Part shown: positions 1-6,495 of the stretch, piece by piece
How the letters are laid out: each line of letters begins with the position of its first letter
Position numbering within the stretch: position 1 is the first letter of the stretch
Assembly: GCA_030836965.1 (NCBI GenBank)
Contig: JAUPLM010000215.1
Location: 1 to 6,768, forward strand
Direction of reading: 5' to 3'
Length of the DNA: 6,768 bases
Origin: Thermodesulfobacteriota bacterium
GTDB taxonomy: Bacteria; Desulfobacterota; Desulfobacteria; Desulfobacterales; RPRI01
The notes under the pieces: generated by a model
The model's input: the letters and a program-made list of their open reading frames with translations, nothing else
Told to the model about the DNA's origin: nothing
Database searches by the model: none
Translations under genes and position numbers: made by a program

Positions 1-1913
1 GTCATATATCGGCCTCAACTGATGAAAAGCAGGACGGAAAATACCGGAATGACAGAAAATATTTCATGGAAGGGAGAAACCGCACCTATGTCGAGGTGAG
101 CTACTATTCGCCTGCAGTTGAGCAGCCTGTCATGACCGTGAGCACGCCCATCAGGGGAAAAGACGGAAATACCGTCGCGGTTCTGGCCGGACGTCTTGCT
201 CTGGAAGAGCTTTCTGAAATCATGGTTCAGCAGAGCGGCAGGAGTAGAACACTCGATACATACCTTGTAAACAGTTTCAACTTCTTTGTAACCGAGCCGC
301 GGTTCGGCGAAGACTATATCCTTAAAAAAGCCGGTCGTACCGAAGGTATAGATGCCGGCCTTTCAGGAAAAGACGGTATTGGTTTTTACAATGATTATCG
401 CGGAGAGCCTGTTATAGGAGCCTACAAGTGGCTGCCTGAATTCAGGATGTGCATTATTACGGAAATAGACCAGGCCGAGGCATTTGCTCCCGTCGTGCGT
501 CTTGCGTGGATAGCATTCGGCAGCGTTGCGGTTATTTGCATAACGGCGGGCTTTCTGGGCATGTTCTTCTCGCGGAGAATCAGCAAGCCGCTGAATCTGC
601 TTGCCGAAGGAGCGGAGGTGATCGGCGGCGGCAACCTGGAATACCGCATAAACTTAGACCGGAATGACGAACTGGGCGGACTGGCTCGTGCTACAAATGA
701 AATGGCGTCAAAGCTCAAGAAGACGCACACTTCAGTTGAGAATCTGCAGAAGGAAATTACGGAGCGCAGGCAGGCGGAGGAAATGGCCGGCCTGTTGGAG
801 CATCGTTACCGTATCCTGTTCGATGAGGCGCCGGCGATGTATGTCATTACCCGTAATCAGGATGGCGTTCCCATTATAGAAGACTGCAATGCCCTGTTTT
901 TAAGCACTTTAGGTTATACTTATGATGAAGCTATAGAACGGTCCCTGGCCGATTTTTACACTCCGGAATCCCGTGCCGAATTGCTGGAGCGTGGCGGTTA
1001 TCGGAAAGCAATGTCCGGAACCTTCGGAGAGGCTGAACGTGAACTGGTCACAAGTGACGGCCGTGTGATTAAGACATTGCTGCGCGCCGCACCCGAAGCT
1101 GACATGGATGGAAATGTAACAGGCACAAGAGCCATGTTTATCGACATTTCAAAAATAAAGCATGCTGAGGCAGAAATACACAGGCTGAACGCCGAACTCG
1201 AGCAGCGGGTGAAAGATCGCACCGCCCAGCTTGAAGCGGCGAACAAAGAACTTGAGGCGTTCAGCTATTCCGTGTCGCATGACCTCAGAGGGCCGCTGCA
1301 GCATATTACCGGATTTGCGGAGCTCCTGAACAAACGCGCTTCCGGATCTCTCGATGAAAAAAACGAGCATTACCTGAAAGTTATTACCGATTCGACGATC
1401 AGAATGGGAAGACTGATCGATGATCTTTTATCCTTTTCGCGGATGGGCCGGACGGAGATGATGAAAAGGAGGACAAATCTCGACACCATTGTGAAGGAGA
1501 TTTTGAGAAAATATCATGAGGACACGGAAGGCAGGTATGTGGACTGGAGGGTCGGCTCCCTTCCTGAGGTCTACGGCGACTATGTCATGCTCCGGCAGGT
1601 GCTTGTCAACCTTGTCTCGAATGCTTTCAAATATACAAAAAAATGCGACAAAGCGATAATCGAAATAGGAAGCATTTGCGGAGAGAATGGCGAAGTGTGC
1701 GTTTTTGTGAGAGACAACGGGGCCGGCTTCGACATGAAATATGTAGATAAACTCTTCGGCCTGTTTCAGCGTCTTCACCGGGCGGAGGATTACGAAGGCA
1801 CGGGAGTTGGTCTGGCGAATGTACGGAGAATAATACACCGGCACGGCGGCAAAGTATGGGCGGAAGGGAAAACAGGAGAAGGAGCCACATTCTGGTTCAC
1901 GCTTTCAACTTGA
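1..1913 (+). CDS. Membrane sensor histidine kinase, 5'-truncated (dCache-HAMP-PAS-HisKA-HATPase)
   Basis: The frame is open from base 3 (translation HISASTDEKQDG...) into the Met codon at 66. That Met lies inside a Cache sensor fold, so the true start, first membrane helix and first part of the sensor lie before the window. Counting Met-66 as residue 1, the order is: rest of the periplasmic dCache domain (to about 140), membrane helix (about 144-168), HAMP (about 169-221), short coiled coil, PAS (about 246-367), coiled coil, HisKA (about 398-463) and a GHKL ATPase domain to residue 615. The phosphoacceptor is H405 in SVSHDLRGPL. The ATP site is complete: N box N515/N519, G1 D550-N-G-A-G, F box KLFGLF, G2 G578-T-G-V-G-L. 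The style resembles phytochrome-like kinases. Gly409 replaces the usual Thr/Asn four residues after the histidine. There is no attached receiver, so its partner must be separate, possibly one of the downstream receivers. Family assignment is firm; the ligand and partner are unknown. Confidence 0.95.
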   Translation, partial: HISASTDEKQDGKYRNDRKYFMEGRNRTYVEVSYYSPAVEQPVMTVSTPIRGKDGNTVAVLAGRLALEELSEIMVQQSGRSRTLDTYLVNSFNFFVTEPRFGEDYILKKAGRTEGIDAGLSGKDGIGFYNDYRGEPVIGAYKWLPEFRMCIITEIDQAEAFAPVVRLAWIAFGSVAVICITAGFLGMFFSRRISKPLNLLAEGAEVIGGGNLEYRINLDRNDELGGLARATNEMASKLKKTHTSVENLQKEITERRQAEEMAGLLEHRYRILFDEAPAMYVITRNQDGVPIIEDCNALFLSTLGYTYDEAIERSLADFYTPESRAELLERGGYRKAMSGTFGEAERELVTSDGRVIKTLLRAAPEADMDGNVTGTRAMFIDISKIKHAEAEIHRLNAELEQRVKDRTAQLEAANKELEAFSYSVSHDLRGPLQHITGFAELLNKRASGSLDEKNEHYLKVITDSTIRMGRLIDDLLSFSRMGRTEMMKRRTNLDTIVKEILRKYHEDTEGRYVDWRVGSLPEVYGDYVMLRQVLVNLVSNAFKYTKKCDKAIIEIGSICGENGEVCVFVRDNGAGFDMKYVDKLFGLFQRLHRAEDYEGTGVGLANVRRIIHRHGGKVWAEGKTGEGATFWFTLST

Positions 1914-2058
1914 AGAAGCCGAACATAGTATATCGAATATAGAATATCGAATATCGAAAACTGAAAACCGGAAATCGGGAACAAAACTGCGAAGTCCGAA
2001 ATTCGAAATTCGATGTACTATGTACGAAATTCGGTTATTAAAGAAGGAGATTCGATCA
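1914..2058. repeat. AT-rich spacer with short TCGA-centred repeats
   Basis: This 145-base spacer is built from short repeats. TATCGAATAT occurs exactly at 1931-1940 and 1945-1954 and continues into TATCGAAAA at 1952. CGAAATTCG occurs exactly three times, at 1997-2005, 2004-2012 and 2025-2033. Two blocks recur in the spacer before the second kinase: 1920-1940 matches 4027-4047 at 18 of 21 positions, and 2015-2034 matches 4061-4080 at 16 of 20. No stem followed by a T-run is seen, so there is no convincing terminator. The end of the spacer carries the ribosome binding site of the HD-GYP gene. From memory, similar TCGAATA-type intergenic repeats are common in some environmental bacterial genomes; I could not verify this. 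Function unknown. Confidence 0.7.
2044..2049 (+). promoter_or_regulatory. Shine-Dalgarno AAGGAG that decides the HD-GYP start
   Basis: AAGGAG lies 9 bases before ATG 2059. The earlier in-frame ATG at 2020 has no purine-rich site before it and sits inside the repeat region, so 2059 is preferred. Confidence 0.8.
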
Positions 2059-4011
2059 ATGATTTCTGACGGAGCCGGAAAAATGCTCTCCAGCCGCTTC
2101 TGGTTGATATCATGGCTGATACTCCTGCTTCTTATCACTGCCGGAGGATGGTTTGTAACCGGATATCTTGGCGATAAGGCAAGGCAGGAGATAATCGAAT
2201 ATAATGAGTCAAATATATCATTACATTCTTATCATTTGACTTCTGAATTTGATAAAATTGAAAGAGCCGTCAAATTGCTGTCGGGGTCGCCCTGGATCGC
2301 GCCTGCACTTATCTCCCGGAAAGAGCAGGATATCGCGAATGCTCACCTGATTCTGGACAGGTATAACGCGGGCCTTGGGAGTTCGGTAAGCTATCTTCTG
2401 GACAGCACGGGAATGACCGTGGCTTCATCCAACCGCGATGATTCCGACAGCTTTGTCAGTAAATCCTATAAATTCCGCCCATATTTTACACAGGCAGTAA
2501 AAGGTTCTCACGGCCGGTATTTCGCTCTTGGCGCCACTTCGTTGAAAAGAGGTTTCTATGCGAGTTATCCGGTCAGGGACGGGAAAGGTTTATTTATCGG
2601 AGTCGCAGTGATTAAGCTGGATGTTGACGCAGAAGAATCTCATCTTGTCAAATACCCCTACTGTTTTGTCATTGATCCTAACGGCGTTATCTTTTTATCA
2701 GGCAGGAAGGAGATGAATTTCAAGAGCCTCTGGCCGGTAAGCGGTGAGATAAAGTCGGCGCTGCTTAAATCGAAGCAGTTCGGTGAAAAAGAATTCGATT
2801 CAATTCTGCAAAAGGAAATCGAAGACGGTAAAGAGATCACGCTTTACGGGAAAAACTATCTTGCTTCCCGCAAGTGGATCAATTCAGAAGGCTGGTCAAT
2901 CATTCTCATGACTACAACAGAAAGAATATTAATATACAGATTGGCCGGCGTGATTATAACAATATTGATATGCGTCTTTATATTGGTGCCTCTGATAATT
3001 AATTACAAGATGTCTAAAGCGGCGGAAAAAGTGCGTGAAAGCGAGAGAAAATACAGAAACATCCTTGAAAATATCGAAGATGGTTATTTTGAAGTGGATA
3101 CCGGCGGTAATTTAACGTTTTTTAACGATTCAACGTGCAGGATAATAGGATATTCGGCAAATGAGCTTATGGGTATGAATTACCGCGCATTTACGGATGA
3201 TGTATATGCCAAAAAAATATTCGGGGTCTTTAACGAGGTATATAAAACAGGAGTACCTGCAAAGGCTTTTGACTGGGAGCTTATCAGGAAAGATGGTTTA
3301 ATACGTTTTGTTGAAACGGTCATATCCCTCACGACCGGTTCAGATAAAGTTAAAACAGGATTCAGAGGAATCGTAAGAGATATAACAGAACGCAAGCATT
3401 CGGAAGTGGAATTAAATAACAGCTTTTTACGGTTAAGGGCCGCGTTGGGAGGAACCATTCAGGCGCTCGCGGTTACCGTGGAGACAAGGGATCCTTACAC
3501 TGCCGGGCATCAGAGAAGAGTGGCGGATCTTTCCCGCGCCATAGCAAAGGAGATGGGCCTTGAAAGCAACCGTATAGACGGTATCCGCATGGCCGGAATA
3601 ATCCATGATATCGGAAAACTGATGGTACCGTCCGAGACATTGAGCAAACCTTCAATATTAAGTGACATTGAATACCGCCTGATAAAAATCCATCCGCTTG
3701 CCGGGTTTAATATTCTTAAAGATATCGAATTTCCATGGCCGATAGCAAATATCGTTTTGCAGCACCATGAAAGACTCAATGGTTCCGGATATCCTTCCGG
3801 ATTAAAGGGCGAAGAGATTCTGCTGGAAGCCCGGATAATCGCTGTGGCCGATGTTGTTGAAGCCATCGGTTCGAACCGGCCTTACAGACCCGCGCGCGGT
3901 ATCGGCAGCGCTCTGGAGGAGATCAGGAAAAACAGTGGGATTTTATATGATGATGCGGCCGTTGATGCCTGCCTGAGATTGTTTCTTGAAAAAGGGTATC
4001 AATTGGTTTGA
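2059..4011 (+). CDS. Membrane HD-GYP phosphodiesterase with DctB-like dCache sensor and PAS
   Basis: This 650-residue protein is predicted to hydrolyse c-di-GMP in response to a periplasmic ligand. From ATG 2059 the order is: membrane helix (about 14-36), large periplasmic dCache domain (about 40-290), membrane helix (about 294-316), PAS (about 328-446) and HD-GYP (about 460-645). The sensor carries ASSN (122-125), SFVSKSYKFRPYF (131-143) and YFALGATSLKRGFYASYPVR (154-173), which closely resemble the C4-dicarboxylate sensor kinase DctB. In the HD-GYP domain the expected metal ligands are present: E475, H484, H516-D517 (HDIGK), H545, H569-H570 and D598, with the signature HHERLNGSGYP at 569-579 and RPYR at 607-610. 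N574 and E601 replace common Asp residues, which I regard as tolerated variation. There is no GGDEF domain, so it is a dedicated PDE. A 3',3'-cGAMP substrate is an alternative. The in-frame ATG 2020 would add 13 residues but lacks an SD. Confidence 0.93.
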   Translation: MISDGAGKMLSSRFWLISWLILLLLITAGGWFVTGYLGDKARQEIIEYNESNISLHSYHLTSEFDKIERAVKLLSGSPWIAPALISRKEQDIANAHLILDRYNAGLGSSVSYLLDSTGMTVASSNRDDSDSFVSKSYKFRPYFTQAVKGSHGRYFALGATSLKRGFYASYPVRDGKGLFIGVAVIKLDVDAEESHLVKYPYCFVIDPNGVIFLSGRKEMNFKSLWPVSGEIKSALLKSKQFGEKEFDSILQKEIEDGKEITLYGKNYLASRKWINSEGWSIILMTTTERILIYRLAGVIITILICVFILVPLIINYKMSKAAEKVRESERKYRNILENIEDGYFEVDTGGNLTFFNDSTCRIIGYSANELMGMNYRAFTDDVYAKKIFGVFNEVYKTGVPAKAFDWELIRKDGLIRFVETVISLTTGSDKVKTGFRGIVRDITERKHSEVELNNSFLRLRAALGGTIQALAVTVETRDPYTAGHQRRVADLSRAIAKEMGLESNRIDGIRMAGIIHDIGKLMVPSETLSKPSILSDIEYRLIKIHPLAGFNILKDIEFPWPIANIVLQHHERLNGSGYPSGLKGEEILLEARIIAVADVVEAIGSNRPYRPARGIGSALEEIRKNSGILYDDAAVDACLRLFLEKGYQLV

Positions 4012-4123
4012 TAAGGAATCGAAGGACGGACATAGTTCATCGAATATCGTAATAAAAGAAGTACAATGTATGAATTTCGATATCCGGCTTCTGAGTAAAG
4101 AGTCCGGTGTGAGGCATATCAAA
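4012..4123. repeat. Second repeat-bearing spacer, related to 1914-2058
   Basis: This 112-base gap holds two blocks also found, in the same order and orientation, in the spacer before the HD-GYP gene: 4027-4047 (resembling 1920-1940, with ATCGAATATCG at 4039-4049 exactly repeated at 1946-1956) and 4061-4080 (GTACAATGTATGAATTTCGA, resembling 2015-2034). The blocks are about 13 bases apart here and about 74 apart in the first copy. The middle tract of the first spacer, with its extra repeat units, is missing. The gap is open in the frame of the downstream kinase, so it could be read as an N-terminal extension from TTG 3986 or ATG 4070, but I treat it as noncoding. No terminator or clear promoter is visible. 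Confidence 0.6.
4109..4114 (+). promoter_or_regulatory. Shine-Dalgarno GTGAGG before the second kinase
   Basis: GAGG at 4111-4114 lies 9 bases before ATG 4124. That ATG begins MKLKARLLSL, a short basic stretch directly before the first membrane helix, which is the usual opening for such sensors. The earlier in-frame ATG 4070 has only a weak purine tract (AAAAGAAG) upstream. Confidence 0.65.
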
Positions 4124-6115
4124 ATGAAGCTTAAGGCCAGATTATTATCCCTTTATGCTGTCAGCACAATATTGATCATGGTTGCTCTGGGAGTGTTTTT
4201 TTATTCCACGCTTTGGGAAGAGCGGATAAGTTCGGTCCGGTACGATATGTTGAACCAGCTTCAGCACATTGACTTTTCCCTGAATGATTTTTTCACCGAG
4301 GTGGAAAGCGATGTAAACGCTCTGGCGGTAAATGAAATAATCCGGTCAAAGGATGATGGTAATTTTACCAGTTTTCTTAACGCCGACGAAAAAACGTATA
4401 AATATAATATCGGGGATACCGAGCAGAAGATCATCGATATTATGAACAATTACAGGATAACGCACCATTACGTCAATTCGGTTTACATGGGGAGAGAGAA
4501 CGGGAGTTTTGTGAGATCTCATAAAAGGGAACGTCCCACCCGTTATGACCCAAGGGAACGTCCCTGGTATAAACTGGCTGAAAATAATCCCGGGAAAACT
4601 ATGAAAACCGGAGCATACCCATCTCTTACAACTTCGGATGTCAATATAGGGTTTGTCAGGGCCCTGATTGACGAAAGAGGCATGTTTTATGGAGTTGTCG
4701 GGGCTGACGTGACATTGGTTAAACTGACCGGTTACATTTTAAAGTTTATGACCAATCCCCAGGGGAAACTGGTTCTTCTCGACGGAGACGGATTGGTTCT
4801 GGCCGGACTGAGTAAAGAGATGCTTTTTAAGAACATAAATGATTATTCTCCCGATCTGCTGAAAATTTTTATGCAACCCGGGCAGCAAGTCGCTTCTGTA
4901 AATATTCAGAATGAGAAAAATTACGTGTTTTTCATCAATTCCACGGAACTGAACTGGAAGATAGCAGTTCTTATACCTTCTGAAAACATTGAAAAGCCTA
5001 TCATTGCCCAGATTGTAAAGACGATTTCAGGGCTTTTGATCGGCCTTATCCTGTTGAGTATTCTTACACTGATCGGGCTTGATATTTATATAGTGAGACC
5101 TTTAAAGAAATTCATGGATGAAACGGATTATATCGCAAGCACATCTGATCTTGAACGCAGCATTGATATTAAATCTGAAGATGAAATCGGATTACTGGCA
5201 AAGTCCTATAACCAGATGATAACTACCCTCAGGATAACCTACAAATCGTTGAAAGATACTGAGGCCGACCTCATAGAGCACAGGGATCACCTTGAGACAA
5301 TGGTGGAGGACCGTACATCACAACTTCAGGCCGCGAATGAAAAGCTCTCTGCGGAGATCAAAGAGCGCATTCAGACACTCAATGAGCTTGCCGTTGCAAA
5401 AGAACATGCCGAATCGGCCGACAGGCTGAAATCCGCTTTCCTTGCCACCATGTCGCACGAACTTAGGACCCCGCTTAATTCGATAATAGGTTTTACGGGT
5501 ATAATCCTGCAGGGAATAGTCGGACCATTAAATGATGAACAGAAAAAACAACTGGGCATGGTACGCGGGAGCGCGCAACACCTGCTCTCCCTTATTAACG
5601 ATGTCCTTGATATATCAAAGATTGAAGCAGGTCAGATGCGGATAGCGCATGAAAATTTCAGCCTTGGTCAAACTATTGAAAAGGCCGTTGAAAGCGCGCG
5701 TCCTCTTGCGGAAAAAAAAGGAGTCGATCTTGCGTTCTCAATATCTCCCGGAATCGATACTATTACCGGCGACCGACGGAGGATAGAGCAGATTCTTCTG
5801 AACCTGATCGGCAACGCCATAAAGTTTACGGAAAAGGGTATTGTTAAAGTAGAATGCGAACAGAAAGACGGAGAAGTAAATATAAGGGTTATTGATACGG
5901 GCATTGGAATCAGAGCTGAAGACATGGAAACAATTTTTCAGGCATTCAGGCAGATCGACTCGGGACTTACACGAAAATATGAAGGAACGGGACTGGGCCT
6001 TTCCATCTGTAAAAGGCTTGTAGAACTCATGGGCGGTAAAATATGGGTAACAAGCGTATGGGGTTCCGGAAGCACATTCAGTCTGTCCCTTCCTCTGGAA
6101 AGGAAAGATGCATGA
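4124..6115 (+). CDS. Membrane sensor histidine kinase (dCache-HAMP-HisKA-HATPase)
   Basis: This 663-residue inner-membrane kinase reads a periplasmic signal and should pass phosphate to a receiver. From ATG 4124 the order is: membrane helix (about 8-30), dCache sensor (about 31-295), membrane helix (about 297-320), HAMP (about 321-373), long coiled coil (about 374-435), HisKA (about 433-500) and GHKL ATPase (about 546-659). The Cache fold shows DPRERPWYK at 142-150, the R-x-W-Y type motif common in these sensors. The phosphoacceptor is H445 in MSHELRTPL, with T449 in place for phosphatase activity. ATP-site motifs are complete: N560/N564, D591-T-G-I-G, F605/F608, and G621-T-G-L-G-L. There is no PAS and no fused receiver. 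The gene ends in ATGA overlap with a DivK-like receiver, its most likely partner. Its sensor sequence is clearly unlike those of the two upstream proteins. Starts further upstream are possible (TTG 3986, ATG 4070) but have weaker support. The ligand is unknown. Confidence 0.93.
   Translation: MKLKARLLSLYAVSTILIMVALGVFFYSTLWEERISSVRYDMLNQLQHIDFSLNDFFTEVESDVNALAVNEIIRSKDDGNFTSFLNADEKTYKYNIGDTEQKIIDIMNNYRITHHYVNSVYMGRENGSFVRSHKRERPTRYDPRERPWYKLAENNPGKTMKTGAYPSLTTSDVNIGFVRALIDERGMFYGVVGADVTLVKLTGYILKFMTNPQGKLVLLDGDGLVLAGLSKEMLFKNINDYSPDLLKIFMQPGQQVASVNIQNEKNYVFFINSTELNWKIAVLIPSENIEKPIIAQIVKTISGLLIGLILLSILTLIGLDIYIVRPLKKFMDETDYIASTSDLERSIDIKSEDEIGLLAKSYNQMITTLRITYKSLKDTEADLIEHRDHLETMVEDRTSQLQAANEKLSAEIKERIQTLNELAVAKEHAESADRLKSAFLATMSHELRTPLNSIIGFTGIILQGIVGPLNDEQKKQLGMVRGSAQHLLSLINDVLDISKIEAGQMRIAHENFSLGQTIEKAVESARPLAEKKGVDLAFSISPGIDTITGDRRRIEQILLNLIGNAIKFTEKGIVKVECEQKDGEVNIRVIDTGIGIRAEDMETIFQAFRQIDSGLTRKYEGTGLGLSICKRLVELMGGKIWVTSVWGSGSTFSLSLPLERKDA
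6099..6104 (+). promoter_or_regulatory. Shine-Dalgarno AAAGGA inside the kinase 3' end
   Basis: AAAGGA ends 7 bases before ATG 6112. The site and the ATGA stop/start overlap at 6112-6115 indicate translational coupling of the receiver to the kinase. Confidence 0.75.
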
Positions 6116-6492
6116 AAGGAAAAATCCTTGTTATAGAAGACAATGAGCAGAATCTTTATCTGGTAAGATACATACTTGAACAGAAAAATTACGAAGTATT
6201 TGCAGCTACGGACGGCAAATCAGGTATAGAAACGGCGGCTTCACTCAAACCGGACCTCATTCTTCTCGATATACAACTCCCTGGTATGGATGGTTACGCT
6301 GTTGCCCGTAATCTAAGAAAGAATCCGGTTCTCGCAGAAACGCCTATTGTTGCCGTTACCTCATATGCGATGCAGGGCGACAGAGAGAAGGTGATGGAAG
6401 CAGGCTGCAACGGATATATAGAAAAGCCGATTGATCCGGATACCTTTGTGGAAAAAATTGAACAACACCTGCCGGTAAAACATAAGAGGTGA
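6112..6492 (+). CDS. Stand-alone DivK/CheY-like response regulator receiver
   Basis: This is a cytoplasmic, single-domain receiver of 126 residues with no output domain. From ATG 6112 it shows the acidic pocket E9-D10, the phosphoacceptor D53 in ILLDIQLPGMDG, the switch Thr T83 in VAVTSYAM, and the conserved K105-P106 in YIEKPID. The motif AMQGDREKVMEAGCNGYIEKP is typical of DivK-like and hybrid-kinase receivers. It begins on the ATGA that ends the upstream kinase, so it is very likely that kinase's direct phosphorylation target. With no effector domain it must act by protein contact: as a phosphate shuttle in a relay, or as an allosteric partner of another kinase or enzyme. The frame is open a further 23 codons upstream (from 6043), but that stretch lies inside the kinase gene and has no SD. 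The start at 6112 gives the normal length for a lone receiver. Confidence 0.93.
   Translation: MKGKILVIEDNEQNLYLVRYILEQKNYEVFAATDGKSGIETAASLKPDLILLDIQLPGMDGYAVARNLRKNPVLAETPIVAVTSYAMQGDREKVMEAGCNGYIEKPIDPDTFVEKIEQHLPVKHKR
6485..6492 (+). promoter_or_regulatory. Shine-Dalgarno AGAGGTGA overlapping the receiver stop
   Basis: The GAGG core at 6486-6489 lies 6 bases before ATG 6496, and the site includes the TGA stop of the preceding gene (6490-6492). This spacing fits an operon with coupled translation. Confidence 0.75.
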
Positions 6493-6495
6493 ATA

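Noticed and set aside
1428..1844. Long minus-strand open frame opposite the first kinase
   Set aside because: It is antisense to strongly conserved kinase motifs, and its translation shows no recognisable domain and no supporting start signal.
1910..1945. Possible sigma-70 promoter (TTGAAG at 1910 and TATAGAAT at 1938)
   Set aside because: The gap between the hexamers is 22 bases, too long, and the AT-rich repeats make chance -10-like matches likely.
2020..2058. ATG 2020 as the start of the HD-GYP gene
   Set aside because: It has no Shine-Dalgarno sequence and lies inside the repeat tract, while ATG 2059 has AAGGAG at good spacing. It is kept as an open question in the findings because of the IRLLxKE similarity.
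1914..2058. c-di-GMP riboswitch or other structured leader before the HD-GYP gene
   Set aside because: None of the conserved GEMM riboswitch core sequences is seen, and the tract consists of short AT-rich repeats without a long stable stem.
1905..2138. Minus-strand open frame reading repeated FDI/YSI-type peptides across the first spacer
   Set aside because: The peptide repetition simply mirrors the short DNA repeats. It overlaps the 3' end of the first kinase and the start of the HD-GYP gene, and no domain is recognisable.
3986..4123. TTG 3986 as the start of the second kinase
   Set aside because: It would overlap the HD-GYP gene by 26 bases and add 46 residues of non-domain sequence read through the repeat spacer. 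ATG 4124 has a better SD and a normal N-terminus.
6043..6111. Upstream in-frame extension of the lone receiver
   Set aside because: It lies inside the conserved ATPase end of the kinase, lacks an SD, and would add a tail not seen in single receivers. The ATGA start at 6112 gives the standard length.
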